A DNA stretch of 11,437 nucleotides from an uncultured Flavobacteriales bacterium (lineage in GTDB: Bacteria > Bacteroidota > Bacteroidia > Palsa-965), in assembly GCA_946478675.1 (NCBI GenBank), contig CAMLEF010000125.1:1-11437 (forward strand), given 5' to 3'. The position numbers and the translations under genes were made by a program. A model generated the notes under the pieces. The model searched no databases, was not told the origin of the DNA, and saw only the letters and a list, made by a program, of their open reading frames with translations. Shown here one piece after another: positions 1 to 5,001 of this stretch (its first letter is position 1; each line of letters begins with the position of its first letter).

Positions 1-35
1 AAGAAAAGCAGCGGTGAGGGAATTTGTCGTTCCAT

Positions 36-104
36 GCTTGTTCGAGCGGAGTCGGGAACTGTTGCATTGGAATGAGAAAGGTTCTCGACTCCGCTCGAAC
101 AAGC
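36..104. repeat. Imperfect palindromic repeat, copy 1 (REP-like hairpin)
   Basis: Two 24-nt arms (36-59 and 81-104) are complementary except for one G-T pair and enclose a 21-nt loop. The arm core reads TTCGAGCGGAGTCGGGAAC. A second copy in the same orientation lies at 485-553, with an identical loop and only three differences over 69 nt. No transposase is nearby. Dispersed palindromes of this kind are common in Bacteroidota spacers, as I recall. There is no T-tract, so it is not a canonical intrinsic terminator. Confidence 0.85.
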
Positions 105-174
105 GGGGACGCTCAACAGCATTTACAAATTGACTAATAGACAAATCAACTAATAATTCCATCTAACTTGCTGC

Positions 175-441
175 ATGATCTTCGTCTTCATCTTCGCTGA
201 AATGATTGCGCAAGTTGTGTTTTACGCGTTGGCGTATCGGTATCGCTGGAAGTGGATCGATTTTGTGTTTTTCTTCGCGATGCTGATCGCCAATGCCTGG
301 ATTTTTCCTGCATTGTTTACTCCGGAATCCGATTGTCGAATGCACCTGCTCTCTGATACGCTGCTTTTCTGGATTATCGGAATTCCGCTGCCCATATTGA
401 TTTTTATCATTTACGGAAGGGCACGGGAGGAGAAGAAGTGA
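175..441 (+). CDS. Small hypothetical three-helix membrane protein
   Basis: This is an 88-residue protein that I do not recognise as a named family. It shows three hydrophobic segments at about residues 1-20, 30-48 and 63-80. The loop after helix 1 is basic (RYRWK), the loop after helix 2 is acidic (PESD), and the tail is basic (RAREEKK). Under the positive-inside rule this fits a protein with its N-terminus outside, its first loop inside and its C-terminus inside. The ATG at 175 is the only usable start, because an in-frame stop lies at 154-156; no Shine-Dalgarno sequence is visible. The gene converges on truB and is bracketed by two near-identical hairpin repeats. The opposite-strand frames here give charged, unstructured-looking sequences, so the plus frame is the most likely to be real. 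Function is unknown. Confidence 0.6.
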   Translation: MIFVFIFAEMIAQVVFYALAYRYRWKWIDFVFFFAMLIANAWIFPALFTPESDCRMHLLSDTLLFWIIGIPLPILIFIIYGRAREEKK

Positions 442-484
442 CGAAGTAAATTCTCTGTTTTTCTATTTGTCTATGAACATCCTT

Positions 485-553
485 GCCTGTTCGAGCGGAG
501 TCGGGAACTGTTGCATTGGAATGAGAAAGGTTCCCGACTCCGCCCGAACAAGC
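485..553. repeat. Imperfect palindromic repeat, copy 2 (REP-like hairpin)
   Basis: This is the second copy of the element at 36-104, in direct orientation. The arms are 485-508 and 530-553, and the 21-nt loop (509-529) is identical to copy 1. Two pairs in the stem are mismatched, C487 with A551 and an A with C near the middle. It lies between the convergent ends of the small membrane protein gene and truB, so it could slow transcription from both sides, but neither flank has a T-tract. Confidence 0.85.
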
Positions 554-585
554 AGGGAACCATTAGCACATTGCAGGATTATCAC

Positions 586-612
586 ATCCGATAATTATCG
601 GATAGCAAATTA
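586..612 (-). repeat. 3'-end element with 18-nt palindrome at the truB stop codon
   Basis: On the minus strand the element starts with TAATTTGCTATCC, its first three bases being the truB TAA stop, and runs into a perfect 18-nt palindrome (586-603, half-site ATCCGATAA). A matching 27-nt element follows leuS at 9948-9974 in the same orientation relative to the gene, with four differences that all preserve the palindrome. The core without the full palindrome is found at the stop of the DoxX-like gene. It may act as a 3'-UTR hairpin or a DNA-binding site; its function is unknown. Confidence 0.6.
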
Positions 613-1350
613 CACTCTCCCCATCACAATCAACCCCAGCTGATCGATCGTCATCGCATCTTCGATCCTGAAATCGCCAATGCGCGTGCGACGCAGCTTC
701 GAGAGATACGCGCCGGAGTTCAGCTCCGTTCCGAAGTCGCGGGCGAGGGAGCGGATGTACGTGCCTTTGCTGCAGGAGACGCGGAAGTCGACATCGATCA
801 CTTCGCCTTCGTTTTCTATGCCGGCAATCGCTGTCGGGCGTTCGATGCGCGTGATGTCGAACTCGCGGATCTCTACCTGCCGCGGCGGGATGTCGGAGCC
901 TTCGCCTTTGCGCGCCAGCTCGTACGCGCGTTTGCCTTCCACTTTGATCGCGGAAAACATCGGCGGCACCTGCGCGATCATGCCCGTAAATTTTTTCGTG
1001 GCTTCGCGGATGCGCTCGTCGGTAATGTGCTCCACCGGGAAACGGCGGTCGATGTCGTGCTCGAGATCGAAGGACGGAGTAGTCGCGCCCACGACGAACG
1101 TGCCGGTGTATTCTTTCTCCTGCGCCTGGAACTCTTCAATGCGTTTCGTGAATTTGCCGGTGCAGATGATGAGCAGTCCCGTCGCCAGCGGATCGAGCGT
1201 GCCGGCGTGACCGACTTTCAGCTTGAGTCCGAGATGACGCTTCAGCATTGCGCGGATGCGGTTGACGGCGTCGAACGAAGTCCACTCGAGCGGCTTGTCG
1301 ATGAGCAGGACTTCTCCTGCAGCAAAATCGAATTGGCGTTTTTCCGTCAT
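610..1350 (-). CDS. truB: tRNA pseudouridine(55) synthase TruB
   Basis: TruB isomerises U55 to pseudouridine in the T-loop of tRNAs. The 246-residue product has the family signature GHAGTLDPLATG at residues 47-58, with D53 as the expected catalytic aspartate. The N-terminal LLIDKPLEWTSFDAV and the later FTGMIAQVPPMFSAIKVEGKRAYE and CSKGTYIRSLARDFG blocks are also typical. The length suits a short bacterial TruB without a large C-terminal PUA extension. Its ATG (1350-1348) shares one base with the uppP TGA stop (1352-1350), the classic TGATG arrangement for translational coupling, so it is the last gene of the ftsX-DUF3098-uppP-truB operon. The stop codon lies inside a palindromic 3' element. 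In many Bacteroidota I expect queA to follow truB; here a convergent small membrane protein gene follows instead. Confidence 0.96.
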   Translation of the reverse strand: MTEKRQFDFAAGEVLLIDKPLEWTSFDAVNRIRAMLKRHLGLKLKVGHAGTLDPLATGLLIICTGKFTKRIEEFQAQEKEYTGTFVVGATTPSFDLEHDIDRRFPVEHITDERIREATKKFTGMIAQVPPMFSAIKVEGKRAYELARKGEGSDIPPRQVEIREFDITRIERPTAIAGIENEGEVIDVDFRVSCSKGTYIRSLARDFGTELNSGAYLSKLRRTRIGDFRIEDAMTIDQLGLIVMGRV

Positions 1351-2153
1351 CAGATCACCGTCAGCTTGAACACGAAGAAATGGATCAGCAGCACCGCCGC
1401 GCCGACGATAATGCGGTAGACTCCCCAGATGCGGAAACCGTATTTTTTCACGAAGCCGATGAAGACTTTGATCGCGACGATCGCCACGAGGAACGCGATG
1501 AGATTGCCGATGATCAGCAGCTTCAGTTGTTCGCTGTTGAACATGCCTTGCTCGTGAATATGCTTGAAGAGCTTGTAGCCGGTGGCCGCCAGCATCGTCG
1601 GCACTGCGAGGAAGAAAGAGAATTCAGCCGCCAGCTCGCGCGTAAGCTTTTGCTGCATGCCGCCGATGATCGTAGAAGCGCTGCGGCTCATTCCCGGCGC
1701 AAGAATCGCCAGCACCTGCCAGCAGCCAATCGCGAATGCTTTGCCGATGCCGATGTTTTTATCTTCGGTGATTTGCGGATGCTTAAACCATTTGTCCACG
1801 AACAGCAGGATGATGCCGCCACCGAGCAGGGAGCAGGCGATGAACACCGGGTTGCCGAGCTTTTCGTCAATGAAATCGTCGAGCAGCTTTCCGAAGATCA
1901 ATGCCGGAACTACCGCGATCGCCAGCTTGAGGTAAAAGCGGTAATCTTTCAGGTTGATGAATTTTCGCCAGTAAAGCGCCACGACGGAAAGGATCGCGCC
2001 GAGCTGGATGGCAACGGTAAATGTTTTGGTGAATTCCTGCGTGGCGATGCCCATGCCCGAAGAGGCGATGATCATGTGGCCGGTGGAAGAGATCGGCAGG
2101 AATTCGGTGAGGCCTTCGATGATGCTGAGCAGGATTGCCTGGATAAGCGACAT
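1350..2153 (-). CDS. uppP: Undecaprenyl-diphosphate phosphatase UppP (BacA)
   Basis: This integral membrane enzyme removes a phosphate from undecaprenyl pyrophosphate. It thereby recycles the lipid carrier for peptidoglycan and surface glycans, and the family gives bacitracin tolerance when overexpressed. The 267-residue product has both signatures: EGLTEFLPISSTGH at residues 13-26 (E13, E17, S23 and H26 match the known catalytic acidic, serine and histidine positions) and PGMSRSASTI at 153-162 with R157. Many hydrophobic helices fill the rest of the chain, and the length is standard. The gene lies 97 bases after the DUF3098 gene, a gap occupied by a TTGAACC-type inverted repeat, and overlaps truB by one base. 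The start at 2153 gives the usual short N-terminus; no Shine-Dalgarno sequence is apparent, as is normal in this phylum. Confidence 0.96.
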   Translation of the reverse strand: MSLIQAILLSIIEGLTEFLPISSTGHMIIASSGMGIATQEFTKTFTVAIQLGAILSVVALYWRKFINLKDYRFYLKLAIAVVPALIFGKLLDDFIDEKLGNPVFIACSLLGGGIILLFVDKWFKHPQITEDKNIGIGKAFAIGCWQVLAILAPGMSRSASTIIGGMQQKLTRELAAEFSFFLAVPTMLAATGYKLFKHIHEQGMFNSEQLKLLIIGNLIAFLVAIVAIKVFIGFVKKYGFRIWGVYRIIVGAAVLLIHFFVFKLTVI

Positions 2154-2178
2154 AGGTGTTCCGGGTTCAATGTTTAAC

Positions 2179-2232
2179 GTTCAAGGTTCAGCTTTCAAGG
2201 CGACATTGAACCTTGAACACTGAACCTTGAAC
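2179..2232. repeat. Inverted repeat of GTTCAAGGTTCAG / CTGAACCTTGAAC units
   Basis: Perfect 13-nt arms at 2179-2191 and 2220-2232 enclose a further TTGAACCTTGAAC unit (2206-2218). Related GTTCAA words continue to about 2164. The element fills most of the gap between the DUF3098 gene and uppP, so it is transcribed inside the operon and could fold in the mRNA just ahead of the uppP start. There is no T-tract, so it is not a typical terminator. Similar TTGAACCTTGAAC arrays are, as I recall, dispersed in Bacteroidota genomes. Confidence 0.75.
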
Positions 2233-2252
2233 AACGTAGCGGGTGCGAATTA

Positions 2253-2552
2253 TTACGCCTGCTTCGGTTTTTTCATGATGCCGTAAAGCACGATGGCGAA
2301 GCCGATGAGCAGCGTAACCGGCGCTACCGTGATGCGCTGGGAGCTGAAGATCTCCGGGTTGTACTTGTCCGGGCTATCGGAGCCGCCGCCGATCATCAGC
2401 AGGTAACCCAGCACGAGCACACCGATGCCGATGAGGATGAACATATAGTTGTCGCGGCCGAAGGAGAAGGTGGAAACGACTTCGCGTTTTGCTTTTTCTT
2501 CCTGTTTCGACGGCGACAGCTTGTCGCGTTTGAGTTCGATTTTCTTTGCCAT
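2253..2552 (-). CDS. DUF3098 family small membrane protein
   Basis: This 99-residue protein has a charged, lysine-rich N-terminus (about residues 1-30), then FGRDNYMFILIGIGVLVLGY as a first transmembrane helix (about 33-54). A conserved-looking LMIGGGSDSPDKYNPEIFSSQRITVAP linker follows, with a second helix at about 77-93 and a short basic tail. The F-GRDNY ... LLMIGGG ... NPEIFS ... RITVAP pattern is what I associate with DUF3098, a Bacteroidota family of unknown function regularly found between ftsX and uppP. It begins only five bases after the ftsX stop, so the two are almost certainly co-transcribed. Its place between a division gene and a lipid carrier gene hints at an envelope role, but nothing in the sequence shows one. 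Confidence 0.9.
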   Translation of the reverse strand: MAKKIELKRDKLSPSKQEEKAKREVVSTFSFGRDNYMFILIGIGVLVLGYLLMIGGGSDSPDKYNPEIFSSQRITVAPVTLLIGFAIVLYGIMKKPKQA

Positions 2553-2557
2553 GGCGA

Positions 2558-3436
2558 TTATTTGCTGTAAAGTGCGTCGGTGCCCTGGCGGAGGAATTTA
2601 CGTACCGCCAATGCCGTGCTGATCCAGGTGATGATGACGCCCAATGCGACCTGCAGCACACAGAGGATCGCGAGCGTTTTGATGTCGGCGAGCTTCACGA
2701 GGTGAAGGTCTTCGAAATTTCTGTCGATGGAAAATACAATGGCCGTGGTGGCGAGGATCGCAATGATCGCGCCGATCACGCCGTTGATGATGCCTTTGTT
2801 GACGAACGGCCGGCGGATGAAACGCTGCGTGGCGCCCACGAGGTTCATCGTGCGGATGAGGAAACGCTGCGAGTAGATCGCTAAGCGAATGGTGTTGAAG
2901 ATGAGTCCGACCGCTACAAACAGCAGCGCGCCACTGAAAATGAGAATGACGAGCGAGATGGAGCCCATGCGGTCGTTCACCGCTTTCACCATGTCTTCCT
3001 GGTAATAAACATCCTTCACGCGGGAATCATCGTGCAGGCTGCCGACGATATCGGCGATGCTGGCGCTGTCGGCGTATTCGGCTTTGACGCGGATTTCGAT
3101 GGACGGCGGCAGCGGGTTGTAGCCGAGCGTTTTGATGAAATCCTCTCCGAGCTGTTGCTGCATGCGTTTGGCCGCTTCTTCTTTCGAGACGAACTCGGTG
3201 CTCAGCCGCCACGGTTCCGCATCGATGGATTTCTGCAGCGCGATCACGTCGACGTCCTTGACTTTCTCGTCGAGGAAAGCCGTGATGCGGATGTTTTCCT
3301 TCACATAGGTGGAAACATCGCGGGCTTTCAGTACCAGCACGCTCAGCAACCCGAGCATGATCAGCACCAGCGCAATGCTGATGACGATCGTCACGGACGA
3401 AGTGCGGAAACGGCGCTTAACGGAAACGTCGGTCAT
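2558..3436 (-). CDS. ftsX: Cell division protein FtsX (FtsEX permease-like subunit)
   Basis: FtsX pairs with the ATPase FtsE at the divisome and in other bacteria controls cell-wall hydrolases across the membrane. The 292-residue product has the canonical layout: a basic cytoplasmic N-terminus, TM1 at about 14-36, an extracytoplasmic domain at about 38-157, TM2 at about 159-182, TM3 at about 216-237 and TM4 at about 255-277. The cytoplasmic loop between TM2 and TM3 carries RTMNLVGATQRFIRRPF, the conserved LVGAT block of this family. The length is normal. No ftsE is present in the window, and in Bacteroidota it is often encoded elsewhere. This is the first gene of the minus-strand operon. A promoter-like TACTTTCG lies only eight bases upstream of the ATG, so the mRNA may have almost no leader. 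Confidence 0.95.
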   Translation of the reverse strand: MTDVSVKRRFRTSSVTIVISIALVLIMLGLLSVLVLKARDVSTYVKENIRITAFLDEKVKDVDVIALQKSIDAEPWRLSTEFVSKEEAAKRMQQQLGEDFIKTLGYNPLPPSIEIRVKAEYADSASIADIVGSLHDDSRVKDVYYQEDMVKAVNDRMGSISLVILIFSGALLFVAVGLIFNTIRLAIYSQRFLIRTMNLVGATQRFIRRPFVNKGIINGVIGAIIAILATTAIVFSIDRNFEDLHLVKLADIKTLAILCVLQVALGVIITWISTALAVRKFLRQGTDALYSK

Positions 3437-3444
3437 GGTCGCGA

Positions 3445-3452
3445 CGAAAGTA
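3445..3452 (-). promoter_or_regulatory. Candidate -7 promoter element of the ftsX operon
   Basis: The minus strand reads TACTTTCG, one mismatch from the Bacteroidota -7 consensus TAnnTTTG. Only eight bases separate it from the ftsX ATG, so transcription would start almost at the start codon. No convincing -33 TTG is visible. The call rests on motif and position only. Confidence 0.45.
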
Positions 3453-3504
3453 CGAAAAAAGGAGCGTTCGCAGAGGGATGGGATGGGGGCGGGAAGGCGT
3501 TAAA

Positions 3505-3830
3505 GAAGTTTAAAGGGCGGGCATTCGGACATTCGTTAATTCGGGCATTCGGTCTATGCAGCAAAGCGGAATGCCGTACAAGATCCCAAAGGTTTTTAAA
3601 ACCTTTGGGATCTTGTACGCGCACGTGTACGTACGCGGCAAACAGCCCGCTGAATTTCCGGGCACTTCTGAATTTCGGATTCCCGGTTGCTTCCGAATTC
3701 CGGAATTCTGAATCCTCCAACCAATCTTCGGATTTTCATTTTCCCAATAACCGCATTCCCATTGTCCGGATCACGGCATTTCCGAATAGCCGAATTCCCG
3801 AATGCCCATGAATTCCACCGCTGATCCAAT
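3505..3830. repeat. Repeat-rich divergent spacer between ftsX and the T9SS gene
   Basis: Most of this 450-base non-coding stretch is made of short repeated words. CGGGCATTCGG occurs at 3518-3528 and 3542-3552 as direct copies. The reverse form CCGAATGCCC lies at 3798-3807, next to related CCGAATAGCC and CGAATTCCCG words. Between them is a perfect hairpin (3575-3619) and a run of TTCCGAATTCCGGAATTC-type imperfect repeats. No frame here has coding character or a recognisable domain. I see no RNA gene. The flanks hold the promoter-like elements of the two divergent genes. Confidence 0.6.
3575..3619. repeat. Perfect 22-bp inverted repeat (hairpin) with 1-nt centre
   Basis: The arms 3575-3596 and 3598-3619 are perfectly complementary around T3597, with the core AGATCCCAAAGGTTTT. 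Such a long perfect stem should extrude or fold readily and may be a dispersed repeat or MITE-like remnant. It lies about 140 bases upstream of ftsX and 270 bases upstream of the T9SS gene, beyond both candidate promoters, so it does not look like a terminator for either gene. It has no coding content. Confidence 0.9.
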
Positions 3831-3857
3831 TGCCCGATCCTCCGCAGGAATTCTCTT

Positions 3858-3865
3858 TAACTTTA
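3858..3865 (+). promoter_or_regulatory. Candidate -7 promoter element of the 3887 gene
   Basis: TAACTTTA matches TAnnTTTG at all fixed positions but the last and lies 21 bases before the ATG. A TTG about 25 bases upstream (in CAATTGCCC) could serve as the -33 element, though the spacing is slightly long. Support is motif-level only. Confidence 0.35.
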
Positions 3866-3886
3866 AACAAATAAAACACTACGCCT

Positions 3887-4927
3887 ATGAAAAATCTTTT
3901 ACCCCTCGCACTCATCACCCTCCCGCTCGCCGCTTCCGCACAAACGGACACGCTGCTCTGGAACAACTTCGAGACCGATCCGACCAATTACATGCAGATC
4001 GCCATCCCGCTCGGCAATGCGACCGATACGTCCTGGTATACCTTCGACGTGGACGGTCTCGGTGACGGCAGCCCCAGCAACCGCCCCGGCGAATGGTTCT
4101 GGTCGACCGCTTTCTCCGACAACGACACGATCGGCAACACCGGCGTGCTCGCCAGCAATTCCTGGTCGAACACTTCTTCGGCGAACGACAACGTGCTGAT
4201 CACGCCTTCCATTTACATTGGCGACACGAATGCCGTGCTGCACTGGAAATCGGCACCGTTCCAGACGCCGCGTTACCTCGACGGCTACCGCATTCTTGTC
4301 TCGACGATCAGCAACGACCTCGGCCAGTTCATGGATACGATTTTTGTGGCCAGCGAATACGAATCACTTGATAACAGCTCGCTGCCGAACAGCTTCGCGT
4401 CGTATACGTTCGGTCCTGTGCCGACGGCCGACCCGATGGCGCCGTTCGTGCATGGCATGGACGGCACTTACACCGATCCGAATTCAACCACGGCTTCCGA
4501 TTCTTCGCGATTGGAGGGAAGGCTCCGTCCCTTCCAGCTCAGCCTCGCGCAGTACAGCGGCTCGACAATCTTCATCATGTTCGAGCACACGAGCACCGAC
4601 GACAACCTGCTGGAAGTCGACGACATTCTTGTGACGGGAACCGATTTCACCGGCATTCACGAGCAGCAGCAGGAGCTGGCGGTGACGCTGTACCCGAACC
4701 CGGCGCACGATAACGTGAACCTGCGTTATACGCTGGAGAATTCGACGGCAGTCACAATCAATCTCTACGATATGAACGGCCGTCTCGTCAGCAGCGAGAA
4801 CAAAGGCGTTCAGTCCGCCGGCGCACAACAAACGACGCTGAGTGTTTCCGGAATTCCTGCGGGAATGTATCGCGTGGAGCTCGTTACGGAAACCGGCCGC
4901 AGCAACAGCCGCGTGGTGGTACAGTAA
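3887..4927 (+). CDS. T9SS-secreted protein with choice-of-anchor-J-like domain
   Basis: This is a 346-residue predicted secreted or surface protein. Residues 1-19 form a signal peptide (MKNLLPLALITLPLAASAQ, likely cleaved after ASA). Residues of about 22-250 resemble the cleaved-adhesin / choice-of-anchor J fold: NNFETDP near the start, an aromatic DVDG block, NDNVLITPSIYI, LHWKSAP, and a closing IFIMFEHTSTDDNLLEVDDILVTG. Residues of about 265-346 are a T9SS type A sorting domain with YPNP at 269-272, LYDMNGRLV and IPAGMYRVEL, ending in VVVQ. Export would be Sec-dependent to the periplasm, then through the T9SS with removal of the C-terminal domain. A role in adhesion or surface binding is inferred from the fold only. 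It converges on the second T9SS gene and shares its terminator. Confidence 0.87.
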   Translation: MKNLLPLALITLPLAASAQTDTLLWNNFETDPTNYMQIAIPLGNATDTSWYTFDVDGLGDGSPSNRPGEWFWSTAFSDNDTIGNTGVLASNSWSNTSSANDNVLITPSIYIGDTNAVLHWKSAPFQTPRYLDGYRILVSTISNDLGQFMDTIFVASEYESLDNSSLPNSFASYTFGPVPTADPMAPFVHGMDGTYTDPNSTTASDSSRLEGRLRPFQLSLAQYSGSTIFIMFEHTSTDDNLLEVDDILVTGTDFTGIHEQQQELAVTLYPNPAHDNVNLRYTLENSTAVTINLYDMNGRLVSSENKGVQSAGAQQTTLSVSGIPAGMYRVELVTETGRSNSRVVVQ

Positions 4928-4944
4928 CCGCGGTTATGAAAAAT

Positions 4945-4983
4945 AAAAAGAGGCTGTCTCGACTTTTGAGACAGCCTCTTTTT
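4945..4983. terminator. Bidirectional intrinsic terminator between two T9SS genes
   Basis: Perfect 16-nt arms (4945-4960 and 4968-4983) enclose a 7-nt loop. The stem core is AGAGGCTGTCTC, flanked by A-rich sequence on the left and a T-run on the right, so it can terminate transcription in both directions. It lies 18 bases after the stop of the plus gene and 19 bases after the stop of the minus gene, the expected place for a shared terminator of convergent genes. Confidence 0.9.
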
Positions 4984-5001
4984 TATGAATGATAAACCCG
5001 T

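Noticed and set aside
36..553. CRISPR-like array or insertion sequence from the two repeats
   Set aside because: There are only two copies, far apart, each a hairpin, with no regular spacers; no transposase gene and no clear target-site duplication.
485..553. Canonical rho-independent terminator for truB or the small gene
   Set aside because: The hairpin is strong but neither side is followed by a T-run in the needed orientation.
1380..2177. Long open frame on the plus strand (265 codons) opposite uppP
   Set aside because: It is antisense to a clear uppP with intact signatures; its product is a highly charged His/Asp/Glu/Arg mixture with no recognisable domain, typical of a GC-rich shadow frame.
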